From Aquarana catesbeiana (taxonomy: Eukaryota; Chordata; Amphibia; Anura; Ranidae): a stretch of 64,000 bases of DNA. Position 1 is the stretch's first letter; each line of letters starts with the position of its first letter. Under the pieces are notes generated by a model. It was not told the origin of the DNA and searched no databases. It saw nothing but the letters and a program-made list of their open reading frames with translations. The stretch lies in NCBI RefSeq assembly GCF_042186555.1, contig NC_133333.1, forward strand, positions 221,590,757 to 221,654,756, in the 5' to 3' direction. The translations under genes and the position numbers were made by a program. This document shows positions 1 to 12,405 of this stretch, one piece after another.

Positions 1-203
1 TTGGGATGTGGAATCTCTGCAGGACTTCTAGAATGCCTAGTGTTGTGGGTGTTGATTTAATCTGGAAGAATGTTTTTGGTGTAGGTTTCATGGGCACAAG
101 TAACACCCAAAGACCAATATTTCGCACCTGTTTGACAGGTGCATATCATTACAATTTTTGACAGCAAGGCCAATTCTTGCTTTCATCAAGAGTACCTCTA
201 TAG

Positions 204-362
204 CAGGGATATGCAATTAGCGGACCTCCAGCTGTTGCAAAACTACAAGTCCCATCATGCCCCTGCTTCTGGGTGTCATGCTTGTGGCTGTCAGAGTCTT
301 GCTATGCCTCATGGGACTTGTAGTTCTGCAACAGCTGGTGGTCCGCTAATTGCATATCCCTG
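204..362. mobile_element. hAT-like foldback MITE, 8-bp TSD
   Basis: Termini CAGGGATATGCAATTAGCGG and its complement form a near-perfect hairpin. The exact 8-bp TSD CTCTATAG lies at 196-203 and 363-370. 159 bp, non-coding; same family as 11980-12136. Confidence 0.9.
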
Positions 363-1004
363 CTCTATAGGGTTACGGTGTGAAGGCGCCACCGACACTC
401 AAAGAACAATTTTTCCGCAGCCGTTACAGAAGTAGAAATCCAAAGTCTGTAGTAGAGAGACCAGAATTTATCCAAAATCTCTTATCTTGCTTGTTCCCAG
501 TGCACTACATTGTGGCCTCATTATACAAACTGGCTCTCCAAGCCGTTGCTTATAAAATAAAGAAAGCTTGCAGGGAAAATTTCATTTTTTGGGCTTTATA
601 AATGCAATTATTGCTGCAGCAGCTTCTATACACAGTACAGATGTGCCACTTTACAGGTGGACTAAGGGGACCCCCCAGGCACTATATTGAAAGGAATTTT
701 TCATTTTTATACTTTCACTTTAAGCATCAATATATCAATGTTCATTTAAAAGTGACGTTTTTTACAAACTTTTTTTTCATTGATACATGTGCAGTACTCA
801 GACCAGCATAACTATTGTATGCCCAATTACTTGCATATAGGCCTTCGTAATGGGCACTTTTGATTTTTCAAGTTTGGGTCCCATAGATTTGAATGGGGTT
901 CGTTATTCGGTTCCAAACTTTCCCGAAGTTTGAAAGTTCTGGTGTGAACCGAACAGGGGGTTGTTCGACTCATCCCTACTCAAAGTCATTAAAATGTGTT
1001 GTCA
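363..1004. other. No gene; possible old repeat fragment
   Basis: No coding evidence. The stretch at about 840-985 (cgttattcggttcc, tgtgaaccgaacag, ctcatccctac) has the look of a frog interspersed-repeat end, but no partner terminus was found. Confidence 0.3.
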
Positions 1005-3260
1005 CCAGACACAGGTGTCAAATGTCATCACACAGAAGAATAACAGATGTCACCAGACACAGGTGAGATGTCACTAAATGTGGAAAAGATTTTAGATGTC
1101 TCCAGACGTGGGTGGGGTGCCACCAGGAATGGATAAGATGTCAGAAGGCACAAGTGGGATATGAGATGTCATCAGGCACAGGTGGTATATCTGATTTCGA
1201 CAGACACAGGTGGATTATCAGATGCCACCAGGCACACATGGAAAGTCTCAGGATATATTTTGGATCTTGCCATATATTAGATGTTAGCAGACACAAATGT
1301 GATGTCACCAGATACACGTGGGATATCACCAGATATAAGCAAGGTTTAGGTGTCTATAAACCTAGGTAGGGTGCCACCAGAAACAGGTAAAATATGAGAT
1401 GTCACCAGGCACAGGTGGTATATCTAATATCACCAGGTACAGGTGGGCTATAGGATGTTGCAAAACACAGGCAAGAGATCAGATATACTCAGACATGAGT
1501 GGGATGTCAGCAGCACACACCACCACACCACTCTGGCACTGTGAGCAGCATGTATGCACACTGTCTGCGAGATTTGGACCTCCGGGAAGCTCACCACTTT
1601 AACATCTCTGTCCATATTGGTCAGGATCAGGTTGAAGGGTCATACCATCACCACCTATTGGTGTGCTGAGATGAGTAAACACTATTGCAACTGTGAAGGA
1701 GGACCATTCATTCCCCCAAGGCTTTGACATCCATCCAGTCCACTACATATAAACATACAGACCAGACTCGGTTCCCAAAGGTTCAGAGGAAGAGGAAAAA
1801 TCCTCAGAACGCATCAAACGAGTACTTCATCTCACCATCCCATGAGACATGGCTTTTGTTTTATGACCTCTTAGAGGAATAATGTAATGTTATTCAAGAT
1901 TTCAAATGTGAGTACTCCACTTACTTCTGCTCTGTAACAAAACTTTTTACCAAGTGTAATGCACTAGGCCACGCGCCTTTTTCTTTCTTTACTTGCTTTA
2001 GTTCTTTGAACTCCCCCTAGTTGGCTAAGGCAGCGGGGCGTGCAAAATCCATCCATCAAGCACCTTCTGGAAGTACAACATTTTTATCTAGGCCCTCTGC
2101 ACAGCGCAGGAGAGATTTTTCAGTTGATGAGTAGGATGTCCCCAGACACAAGTAGCATCTCAGATGATTCCAGGAATGAGTCCAAGGTCAGATGTTGCTA
2201 GACACAAATGGGATGTCAGATGTAACCAGGCACAGGTGGTATGTCACCATATGTGGGTGAGATGTAAGATGCCTTCTAGACTTGAGTGCAGTGCCAACCT
2301 AAACAGATAAACTGTCAAATCACTAGACGCAAATAGAATATCAGGTGTCACTAGGCAGAGGTAGGATATCAGATGTCACAGGCACAGGTAGGATATCGAA
2401 TTTCACCACAAGTGGCATATCAGATGTTGCCAGACACAGGTGAAAGGTCAGATGTCATCAGGCATAGATAGGATGTCAGATGCCAGCAGAAAATAACGGG
2501 ATGTCACTGGACACAGGTGATATGTCAGATATCACTAGGATATCAAATGTCACAGATAGGATATCGAATGTCACCACAGGTATCATATCAGATGTTGCCA
2601 AACACAAGCTAGGAGTCATTAGGCATAGATAGGATGTTCGTTGTGAACAGAAAATAACACAATGACACAGGTGGTATATTACCAGACATGAATGAGTTGT
2701 CACATGTCACCAGACATGGTTGGTATGTCACCAAGCATGTGTAAAGCTGGCCATACACTAATAGATTTTTTATTCAGCCTGTAGGCTGAACAAAATAATT
2801 TTAACAGATTTCTCTGTCCACTCTAAGCAGCGCAGATTATCAAATCACCTGCTATAGCTATTGTACTCTGACAGCTGGGGCTGCCGGGTGTCAAAATACT
2901 TGAACAGTGTCTGCATCTGCAAGAATGCAGGTGCTCTTCTGCTGACACTTGTTCACCCGGCTTCATCAATTAAAAAATCAGGCATTGTGGTGCTAACATG
3001 GCCACCTATTGATCAAGTTTTGGCCAGGTCATTAGTCAACTTGAAATGCCAGATGTTTCCAGACAGGGGTAAAATTTCAAATAAACATGGGTGAAATATC
3101 TGATGTTATCAGACCCAATTGAGATGTCCGATGTTATTAAACAGAAGTGGGTACTAGATACAGGTAGATTGCCACCAGAAATGGGTTGGATATATCAGAA
3201 GTCACCAGCCATGAGTTACGCATCAGATTGTCCTAGACATGACTGGAATGTTTCCATACA
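1005..3260 (+). repeat. Old, diverged 28-bp minisatellite (two or three blocks)
   Basis: Degenerate units of the form gatgtcaccagacacaggtg plus ggatgtca recur at about 1005-1520, 2125-2745 and 3040-3260. Copies vary strongly. The gaps hold unrelated sequence: about 1525-2120 no recognised feature, and about 2750-3035 an insertion beginning taaagctggccatacac. The unit is the reverse complement of the unit in the homogeneous array at 4.14-4.69 kb. Confidence 0.8.
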
Positions 3261-3575
3261 TTGGTTATAATTTTGCTTCCTTACCATATAGTTGGTTATT
3301 TATATTTACCACTACATATAGATATTTAAGAATAAATTGACTTTTTTTTTAACTTTACATATTAACTAAATTATTCACCACACTTTTTTTTTTAAGGTTG
3401 TCTGATTAATCAAAACAATAATCGGACAACTAATCGATTATGAAAATAATCGTTGGTTGCAGCCCTACTTATGTTAATTGACCCCTCCAGAGTGGCACCT
3501 TGCATCTATTGCCCCCATCAGAGTGCCCTCTTACATCAATCAGACTCGCTCATGGATCAATGGATGTACTCTGAG

Positions 3576-4046
3576 CAAAACAAATACTCTTGCGCACGAA
3601 TGTGTTAACCAGACAGTCCAAAGTTCAGAGTGGACAATAACTTTCGGCCTTGCTGCCCTCCAGGATAGGGATATCCTAACAGTCAAACGAGAAAACAGAA
3701 AAGAGAGAGGGTGTACCAGCCTTGTGCATTATCCTTTGATACATTTATTATCACACTGTAACAATCTTTGGCTTGTGGCAGTGCGTCTACTGATAGCAGT
3801 CTCCAGGTCCTGAAGAGAGGATGTGCGAACTGCTGCTGGCTGACGCGTTTCAAAGGATTACCTTCTTCCTCAGAGCCCAGAGGACCTGGAGACTGCTATC
3901 AGTAGACGAACTGCCACAAGCCAAAGATTGTTACAGTGTGATTTTCTTTCTACCTTTTGTGAGTAGTTTTTAATAATGTTTCTTCTAAATAAATGTATCA
4001 AAGGATAATGCACAAGGCTGGTGCGCCCTCTCTGTTCTGTTTTCTC
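3576..4046. mobile_element. Foldback retroelement with hammerhead-like core, 13-bp TSD
   Basis: A 471-bp element flanked by the exact direct repeat GATGTACTCTGAG (3563-3575 and 4047-4059). Inside, long inverted arms (3704-3812 against 3877-4030) pair around a centre containing CTGAGGA and GAAACGCGTC on the minus strand (3842-3873). The 3' end is T-rich. TSD length differs from the related copy at 35721-36146 (15 bp), which fits retrotransposition rather than a DNA transposase. No protein is encoded. Assignment to a Penelope-like, hammerhead-bearing family is inference. Confidence 0.7.
3842..3873 (-). ncRNA. Hammerhead ribozyme-like core
   Basis: On the minus strand: CTGAGGA, a 15-nt linker able to form an AAGG/CCTT helix with a TAAT loop, then GAA followed by palindromic ACGCGT and C. 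This matches the hammerhead scheme CUGANGA, helix II, GAA, very short helix III, cleavage C. Position 10.1 is imperfect, so catalytic activity is uncertain. Confidence 0.45.
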
Positions 4047-4135
4047 GATGTACTCTGAGAACTGGGGAGGGTGGGGCAACTAAAATGTATATGGGGGGGG
4101 GGTGCAGCTGACCCAACACTTACCTAAATCTGCCT

Positions 4136-4690
4136 GACATCTTACCTATGGTAATGGTGACATCTGACATCCCACCTGTGTATGGTGACATCTGACATCC
4201 CACCTGTGTATGGTGACATCTGACATCCCACCTGTGTATGGCGACATCCGACATCCCACCTGTGTATGGCGACATCCGACATCCCACCTGTGTATGGCGA
4301 CATCCGACATCCCACCTGTGTATGGCGACATCCCACCTGTGTATGGCGACATCCGACATCCCACCTGTGTATGGCGACATCCGACATCCCACCTGTGTAT
4401 GGCGACATCCGACATCCCACCTGTGTATGGCGACATCCGACATCCCACCTGTGTATGGCGACATCCGACATCCCACCTGAGTATGGCGACATCACCCCTG
4501 TGTATGGCGACATCCGACATCCCACCTGTGTATGGCGACATCCGACATGTGTATGGCGACATCCCACCTGTGTATGGCGACATCCGACATCCCACCTGTG
4601 TATGGCGACATCCGACATCCCACCTGTGTATGGCGACATCCGACATCCCACCTGTGTATGGCGACATCCGACATCCCACGTGTGTATGGT
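4136..4690 (-). repeat. Young, homogeneous 28-bp minisatellite
   Basis: About 20 near-identical copies of a 28-bp unit; on the + strand it reads gacatccgacatcccacctg then tgtatggc. A few units are shortened. Both strands lack stops in several frames, so long spurious ORFs appear. The unit is the inverted, homogenised relative of the older block at 1.0-3.26 kb. Confidence 0.95.
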
Positions 4691-5239
4691 CAAAAATGTG
4701 GGCAGAGGTCAGCTCCAAGCTACTTAGACACAATATGGTACCAACATCCCTGAATTTTAAAGAATTAATACATTGGAGATTTGGGACTTTAAAGGTACAT
4801 AGTGTAGGAAATAACTCAAGTTTGATATAGAAAATATAAATTATTTATTAGAAAAACTGATAAAAAGTAAGGAATACAGTTCAAATCAGTCGTAGGTACA
4901 TACACATTGCTTATCATTGACAGTGAGATACTGTAGTCACATATTGATATCACGTCCAAATATTTCAACATGTTTCGCCGGTGTGGCTTCGTCAGGAAAA
5001 GGACGTAAAGGTTTACTTAACAAGTATAAAGGAGTACATTTCTCTCAGCTTTAGGTGTATATAGAGAAAGAAGAAAAAAGACAATATTAATATACAATAT
5101 ACCTGCAACTTTATATGATACAAATTAGCACGCACGTGGCTATGGGTCATTCATGAATCAAAACAAAACACGGAAACCAAATTAAGAGACCCCCCCATAC
5201 CTCAAAGGATGGGGCATGAGAGTATGTTTTGGTGAATGG
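4691..5239. other. No gene; AT-rich sequence with a solo hammerhead-like motif
   Basis: Contains the motif at 4967-4995 within a probable retroelement fragment; its boundaries could not be defined. Nothing coding. Confidence 0.4.
4967..4995 (-). ncRNA. Hammerhead ribozyme-like core (solo copy)
   Basis: Minus strand: CTGACGA, A, GCC-acacc-GGC helix, then GAA-ACATGT-T. The short helix III palindrome is ACATGT instead of ACGCGT, a paired change that keeps self-complementarity. Confidence 0.4.
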
Positions 5240-5283
5240 TGTATGTGACATCCGACATCCCGCCTGTGTATGGTGACATCTCA
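5240..5283 (-). repeat. Isolated unit of the 28-bp minisatellite beside an exon
   Basis: gacatccgacatcccgcctg then tgtatggtgacatc matches the array unit and lies about 65 bp before the acceptor of the FN3-1 exon. Confidence 0.8.
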
Positions 5284-5347
5284 AATCTAATTTTTGTATT
5301 GAACTGAGCACTTGTTGCTATGTCATATTGCTTTCCTGTCTGTGTAG

Positions 5348-5471
5348 GTACCAGCCCGCACGCCCCTTCCAATGTGCGAGTTGTGGTGTCCATGAACACG
5401 GCCAATGTGACCTGGGAGGCCGGGTACGACGGAGGATTTGAGCAGACATTCTCAGTTTGGTATGGAGCTCT
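5348..5471 (+). CDS. IGSF9B: IGSF9B exon: start of first fibronectin III domain
   Basis: The acceptor tgtgtag ends at 5347 and the donor gtgagt starts at 5472. The exon begins with the last two bases of a Gly codon and reads TSPHAPSNVRVVVSM, then NVTWEAGYDGGFEQTFSVWYGAL. The NVTW tryptophan and the FSVWY strand are the A-C strands of an FN3 fold, and NVT is a potential N-glycosylation site facing the synaptic cleft. The linker TSPHAPSN marks the junction after the last Ig domain. It ends in codon phase 2 (CT), completed by the G opening the next exon. The upstream intron exceeds 5.3 kb and no Ig-domain exon was found in 1-5347. Confidence 0.92.
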
Positions 5472-5892
5472 GTGAGTCATCCCAGCATGCTTTGCAGCTT
5501 CTATCTCCACACTGTCTTTATGTGTCTGTCATGCTTTGTTGGGGATGTTAGCCTCGCATTCCTGCTGTGACATATAGAGAGCCTACCTATATGTCTGTAT
5601 GATATATGTGTGTTTGTATATACACCAGAGATGTATATATTATACCGCACACATATAAAGGATGCCACTTCATGTATGCAGTATGATAATCAGTAATTAT
5701 TAATCATGTGTTATAAGATTTAAGTATGATATTTGCATCTGGTGACACACCACAGACTGAGATTGCATCTCTTCCTGTCTTGTTTTGTTCTACATTTTGT
5801 ACCCTGAATAGAAAAATATGCAAATAACGGGATGACAGTAACAGTGTGCAGGAGAGCAGCAGAAAGTGTATTTCCACAAAAAAAAAAGGCCC

Positions 5893-8305
5893 CCCTTCAC
5901 CACACACTTTGAGCACACATTCTGCATTGCTCCTCTTCTCTACACCCTGACCACACACTCTGGAATGCTCCTCCTCACACCTTGACCACACAGTCTGAAC
6001 ACACCTTAAATCGCTCCGCCTCTTCCCTATACCCTAACCACACCCTTCATTGCTCCTCCTCTTCACACACTGACCACACTTTGCATTAGTCCCCCTCTCC
6101 TCAGTCTGAACAGACCTTGAATCACCCCATCTCTTAACACCCTGACCACATACCCTGCACCACTCCTCTTCTTCACATCCTGACCCCACCCCCTGCATCA
6201 CTTCTTCTCTCCAATTCCCGACCACACACCCTACACAGCTCCACCTCTTCACATCCCAACCACACACCCTGCATTGCTTCTTCACTCTACATTCTGGCCA
6301 CACACCCTGCATCACTCCTTCTCTCCACACCCTGACCACAATGTCAGAAAATGTCATGCATTGCTCCCCGTCTCCACACCCTGACCACACACCTTGCATT
6401 GCTCCTCCTTGCTATACCCCGACCACACACTCTGCATTGCTCCTCTCTACGTCCTAACCAGAGAGTCTGAACACTGCCTCCATCCCTCCTCCTCTCCACA
6501 CCCTGACCACAGTGTGAACAAACCCTGCAATGCTTTTCCTCTTCACATTCTAACCACACAGTTTGCACACACTATCACTCCTTCTCTCCACACCCTGATC
6601 ACTCAGTCTGAACACAGCTTGCATTGCTCCTCCTCCGCACACCCTGACCACGTACCCTGCATCATTCCACCTCTTCACATCTTGACCACATACCCTGCAT
6701 CATTCCTCCTCTCCACACCCTGACCACATACACTGCATCATTCCTCCTCTCCACACCCTGACCACATACCCTGCATCATTTCTCCTCTTCTCACCCTGAC
6801 CACATAATTTGCATCATTCCTCCTCTTCTCACCCTGACCACATAATTTGCATCATTCCTCCTCTTCTCACCCTGACCACATACCCTGCATCATTCCTCCT
6901 CTTCACACCCTGACCACATACCCTGCATCATTCTTCCTCTTCACACACTGACCACTCCTCTTCTCTTCTCACCCTGACCACATACCCTGCATCATTCCTC
7001 CTCTTCACACCCTGACCACTCCTCTTCTCACCCTGACCACATACACTGCATCATTCCTCCTCTTCACACCCTGACCACATACCCTGCATCATTCTTCCTC
7101 TTCACACACTGACCACTCCTCTTCTCACCCTGACCACATACACTGCGTCATTCCTCCTCTTCTCACCCTGACCACATAATTTGCATCATTCCTCCTCTTC
7201 TCACACTGACCACATACCCTGCATCATTCCTCCTCTTCACACACTGACCACATACCCTGCATCATTCCTCCTCTTCACACACTGACCACATACCCTGCAT
7301 CATTCCTCCTCTCCACACCCTGACCACATACCCTGCATCATTCTTCCTCTTATCACCCTGACCACATACACTGCATCATTCCTCCTCTTCTCACCCTGAC
7401 CACATATTATGCATCATTCCTCCTCTTCTCACCCTGACCACATACCCTGCATCATTCTTCCTCTTCACACACTGACCACTCCTCTTCTCACCCTGACCAC
7501 ATACCCTGCATCATTCCTCCTCTTCTCACCCTGACCACATAATTTGCATCATTCCTCCTCTTCACACACTGACCACATACCCTGCATCATTCCTCCTCTC
7601 CACACCCTGACCACATACCCTGCATCATTCTTCCTCTTATCACCCTGACCACATACACTGCATCATTCCTCCTCTTCTCACCCTGACCACATATTATGCA
7701 TCATTCCTCCTCTTCTCACCCTGACCACATACCCTGCATCATTCCTCCTCTTCACACACTGACCACATACCCTGCATCATTCCTCCTCTTCACACACTGA
7801 CCACATACCCTGCATCATTCCTCCTCTTCACACACTGACCACATACCCTGCATCATTCTTCCTCTTCTCACCCTGACCACATACCCTGCATCATTCCTCC
7901 ACTTCTGACCCTGACCACATACCCTGCATCATTCCTCCTCTTCTCACCCTGAGCAGATAATTTGCATCATTCCTCCTTTTCTCACCCTGACCACATACCC
8001 TGCATCATTCTTCCTCTTATCACCCTGACCACATATCCTGCATCATTCCTCCTCTTCTTACCCTGACCACATACCCTGCATCATTCCTCCTCTTCACACC
8101 CTGACCACATACCCTGCATCATTCTTCCTCTTATCACCCTGACCACATATCCTGCATCATTCCTCCTCTTCTTACCCTGACCACATACCCTGCATCATTC
8201 CTCCTCTTCACACACTGACCACATTCCCTGCATCATTCTTCCTCTTCACACCCTGACCACATACCCTGCATCACTCCTCCTTTTCACACCCTGACCACCC
8301 TGTCT
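5893..8305 (+). repeat. 2.4-kb minisatellite, 38-bp unit
   Basis: About 60 tandem copies of cctcctcttctcaccctgac plus cacataccctgcatcatt. Units near 5.9-6.6 kb are more diverged than those at 6.65-8.3 kb. It is strongly pyrimidine-biased on the coding strand. It sits in the intron between the two FN3-1 exons. Confidence 0.95.
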
Positions 8306-8971
8306 GTTCCCCACAGAAAGGGATAAATCTGAATGTTGCATTAAATTATAGCCATTACCAATCTGGGCAATTCAAGCTGAGAATATGATGATAAAATACG
8401 TAGGTTATCTTCATTGAGAAGCAGAGATTTAAACTGCTAATGTTTCCTGTAGAAGTCAGACTTGGCTTCTATCTCCCAAAACCTACATGATGGTTCTTGT
8501 GGTCAGGCATTGGACATCAAAATAATTACATTTATGTTTACTTAACAAGCATGAAAATGCCTCTCAAACAAGCTTTTCCTGGTTCCAATCTGTGCAGGCA
8601 CTAAGCAGTAATTCAATCTGGAGCTTCAGGCCAGAGTGACTTGTAGTCAAGCCCTGCATCTGCTTGACTCTGCTACCCACCCTCCCTTCTGTGTCACTGC
8701 AACCTCTCCATCTGTCTTCCTGTCTCCCTTCTTGTGCTCTCCTTGACAGGCTGTAGGATGTAAATAGTGCCTGTCAGGAATGTACTGATACAAGTTGGGG
8801 CACTGTAATTGCACTGCGGGTGCCGCAAAGTGGTCATGTGAGCTTTGCTTAGGAGCAATCAGGGACAGATTAAAAGCCCGGGTACAATGTCTAGGCATCT
8901 GTCACTGAGCTGTCCTAGAGGAATCCAAGATAGCATTTCCCAAAACAATGCAACAGCCCTGTACAGGGTAA
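8306..8971. other. No gene or repeat recognised
   Basis: Intronic. Only weak ORFs, none with family similarity. A strong acceptor-like pyrimidine tract plus AG ends at 8316. Confidence 0.5.
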
Positions 8972-9481
8972 TTAAAAGAGTAGTATGGACCTTTTTTTAT
9001 TGTAGAATCATACTTACCTAGGTGGATGCAGCATTGGTCTGATGCTGCATCTATCCCACACCGTCTTTAACAATGAGAACTGCTGAGAGGCTGAGCCAGG
9101 TAGCGGTCCAAGCATATGGGTGGATCCCGACTTCATTGTCGCGATCTTGCCCGAGCTTGGACTGGTTCTGTGACGTCATCTGACAGCAGGCTTCACACCC
9201 AGGCGCGCAGTGTACATGCGCGAGCCGTGCTGTGCGTTGTGAATGGCCGGGCAATCTTCTAGGACCTGTGACGTGTCCCAGAAAATTGCAGGGAGGGGTG
9301 AACTTCCGCTCAGCGCCGTGGCGCCAGGAGAGGAAGGAGGAAGTGGGAGCTGGGTACCTGTGAAAACTAGGTACTCCCCCCCCCCCCCCCCCCAAAAAAA
9401 ATGACATGCCAAATGTGGCATGTCAGGGGGTCACAAGTATTGACAGCTGAAGTTCGATTTTTGGGTGGAACTCCACTTTAA
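8972..9481. mobile_element. TTAA-flanked non-autonomous element
   Basis: Starts TTAAAAGAGTAGTATGG and ends ggaactccactttaa, so both ends are TTAA with similar inverted termini. The interior is GC-rich with a poly-C run at about 9376-9392. The TTAA target suggests piggyBac- or Kolobok-type mobilisation (inference). Confidence 0.55.
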
Positions 9482-10169
9482 TTCTAGTCATTTTCATTGA
9501 GCTAGAGATTGGTGTTTCCACGGTCTGGGCACAGGTTTGCTTTAAAGAGGTTATAGCATTGAAGGGTATTAAGCTAGAGAAGCCATCAATCATAATTGTT
9601 ACAGGAAGTTAAGATCTGCCTAAAACTTCAGCTTGCATTCTCTCTGGACCCATTGATTGGCTTGACATTTTTCATAATAAGCAATCTCTGTGTATCTGTG
9701 TGTTCATTTTTCCATCATATGCTCAGTTTCAGTTGCCCAGGTTTGTGAAATTTCTGAAACTACACGGGTTTCTAGTTCTTTAGCTGTCATAGCAATCCTC
9801 TGGCTTCAGTACCTCTGAGTTACTAAATTGAAACAATTGTCCAATGTAATAACATTACACTAGCTTTGCTTTCTGCATGCTTGCTACTGGTCAATAATTC
9901 AGTAAGTACTGAGACCAGAAACCGCCAGGTAACTACCATGTCCAGATTGATGGCATTTTTGGCAGCCCCTTTAAGCCTTTCAGTATAGGGGTCTCTTAAT
10001 TTTTTGCAGATAGGACCATATAAATTGGCTTCCAGGGACACAGCCTACCTGGTGACTATCAAATACACTGGGGTGCCCCATTTGCTAAATTCTCATCAGC
10101 TGAACCTATGAATATGTAGCCTGTATGTTCCATGGTTCTGGGGCTACCTACTTCAACCCTGCTTTCATA
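9482..10169. other. No gene or repeat recognised
   Basis: Intronic unique-looking sequence. Confidence 0.5.
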
Positions 10170-10177
10170 GGCTATAG

Positions 10178-10508
10178 CAGGGGTCTCCAAACTTTTCAAA
10201 CAAAGGGCCAGTTTATTGTCCTTGAGACTTTATGAGGGCCAGATTGTGGAGAGTGGGGGCAGAAAATTTCTTAGGGCCCAGCACCAGTGGAAATAAATAT
10301 GGCCTCAAGGTTGGTGGTCAGTAGGAGAAGCAGTAGTGCCCCTAGTAGCAGGAATAGTATCCCATCAGTGGAAGAAATGGTGCCCCCTTGTTGGTGTCAG
10401 TGGGAGAAATAGTGCCTCAAATTGGTGGAAGGAATAGTGCCCCAAGGCCCAGATAAAGGCTAGCAAAGGGCCACATCTGGCCCTCGGGCCGCAGTTTGGA
10501 GACCCCTG
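10178..10508. mobile_element. hAT-like element, 8-bp TSD
   Basis: Termini CAGGGGTCTCCAAACTTT and AGTTTGGAGACCCCTG. Exact TSD GGCTATAG at 10170-10177 and 10509-10516. 331 bp; the interior has degenerate tgcccc-tagtgg repeats. Confidence 0.92.
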
Positions 10509-10841
10509 GGCTATAGTACAAAAAGCAGCATCCTATAGCTAGAGAGGGCAGCCCTTCTCAGATGCAAGTCAATTGAATTAGGTTGCAGCAGGTTTTATAA
10601 AACGGATACAAAATAAACTGGTGGGATTTTTCTAGCTATTACAATGTTAGTACTTGTTGCAGTAGAACATCTCATTGGTTGCTGCAGGTTATCAACTCGC
10701 TTAATAAGTAGTTGGGCTAATTGACTCTGATGTTGACATTCACTTCTGAGTGAGAAAATTGTGGGTGGAGCTTAGGAGGACACACAAAGTGGTGCAGCTG
10801 TGTGTAGTAACCAATCAGCTTCTAGGTTTTATTGTCAAAGC

Positions 10842-11756
10842 TTAAAGCGGTTGTAAAGCCTTAAAGTGGATGTAAAGCCTCACAATATCCCCAGTGAAGT
10901 GAACAACCTCAGATGATACACAGAGATGAAAGAAATCTCCCTACATAAGTTTTACTTGTATATCTGCTGTCTTCAACTCTCTAGACTGTTTAGAAAGTGC
11001 AGATCATGTTAGGAGATTTTCTCTTCCTGGTTAGCACTGCAGTGAAGCCTGGGCATACAGCCAAGACAGGCACCCCCCCCCCTTCCCAAGCATCCTCCCC
11101 AACCCATATAGCATCCTCCCCAACTCAAAACTCAGGCTACTTTTATCATATGTGATGAAGACCTTGTCAGGAGTTATCAGGCTGATAACAGAAGAACGGA
11201 ACAGGAGACAGCTACGGAGCATGGTGCTTTGAAGAGAGATGGCAGATATATGTGCCCAGCTTAAATATCTTGAATCAAGTTTACAGCCACTTTAAGGTTT
11301 TTCACCTTAATGCATTAAGGTGAAAAACCTTCTGTGCTGCACCCCCCCTGTTCCTTAGCTGAGCCTGATCCGATCCAATGATGTGCATGAGCGCAGCAGC
11401 TCCAGCTGCTGCCGCTCTCCTCATTAGACACATTGATAGCAGCAGGAGCTATTGGCTTCCACTGCTGTCAATCGAGAGCTGTGACATGGGAGGGGGGCGG
11501 GGCAGAGTCCTGCTGTCTGTGTTAATGGACGCAGCAGCAGGACTTGGGAGCGAGCCTGCACACGGGTGCCCCCATGGAAAGCGATTTTCGGTGGGGGCAC
11601 TTGATAAAGAGAAGGGGCTTGGAGCACTGGTGGGGCACCCCAGAAGAGGAGGATCAGGGCTTCTCTGTGCAAAACCACTGCACAGAGCAGGTAAGTATAG
11701 GCATGTTTTTTCTTTTTATTTAAAAAAAAAAAAGCAAGGGTCTACAAACACTTTAA
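10842..11756. mobile_element. TTAA element (family R1) split by a second TTAA element
   Basis: The outer element starts TTAAAGCGGTTGTAAAGCC and ends acaaacactttaa. An inner element (10865-11291, TTAA at 10861-10864 and 11292-11295; ends AGTGGATGTAAAG and tttacagccact) interrupts it, and the outer sequence resumes with ggtttttcacctt. The outer interior shares the block cactgcacagagcaggtaag with 14144-14614 and 49321-50302. Confidence 0.75.
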
Positions 11757-11979
11757 TTGAACAAGCTGACGTTAGAAGCTGATTGGTTACTATGGACGGC
11801 TGCACCAGATTCTGTGTGCACCAGTTTTAGTAAATCCCCCCCCCCCCCCATTAATTGACATTGTAGAAAGTGTTCAATGACCTACGTTGGACACCATAAA
11901 AAAAAGAAATCACAGAACATGACACATGGCAGGCCATTGAGTGTCATTCTGAGATGGTGAAGAAAAGCTTCATGTAGAC

Positions 11980-12136
11980 CAGAGATATGCAATTAGCAGA
12001 CCTCCAGCTGTTGCAAAACTACAAGTCCCATCATGCCTCTGCCTCTGGGTGTCATGCTTGTGGCTGTCAGTCTTGCTATGCCTCATGGGACTTTTAGTTC
12101 TGCAACAGCTGGAGGTCCGCTAATTGCATATGCCTG
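11980..12136. mobile_element. hAT-like foldback MITE, 8-bp TSD
   Basis: Same family as 204-362 (ttgcaaaactacaagtccca core). Exact TSD ATGTAGAC at 11972-11979 and 12137-12144. Confidence 0.92.
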
Positions 12137-12405
12137 ATGTAGACGATCTTCCTGAATTATTTCCACCCATCCTTCGTACTGTCTGCTCAGGAGGTAGTGT
12201 ACATTAGCCATTTTTCTAGGTTCCATACTATTGGAGAAGACTTTGTAACTCGCAATGACTGGCTGAGATGTGAAGATACAATTTAACTAAATGTTTTTTC
12301 TGACCTTTTTTTTCCTTTCTGCAAAGATTTCTTCCTACGTAAACAGGTCTTGCCTGATTAAATGCGATTGTTATTACTGTATTTCCATCTTCTGGCTTCC
12401 TACAG

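Noticed and set aside
1005..4690. CRISPR-like array because of regular repeats
   Set aside because: Units are contiguous without spacers, and the genome is a vertebrate with introns and transposons.
4120..4830. Overlapping ORFs of 80-206 aa on both strands with repeating WDVGCRHTQVG-like or HPTCVWRHPTS-like text
   Set aside because: They are translations of the 28-bp minisatellite, which lacks stops in several frames; no start context, splice sites or family match.
1..5347. Search for the last Ig-domain exon of IGSF9B
   Set aside because: No segment with Cys/Trp Ig spacing and a phase-1 donor was found; the exon must lie outside the window.
5704..6723. Repeated cysteine/valine ORFs (minus) and CIAPL-type ORF (plus)
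   Set aside because: Diverged units of the 38-bp minisatellite, not coding.
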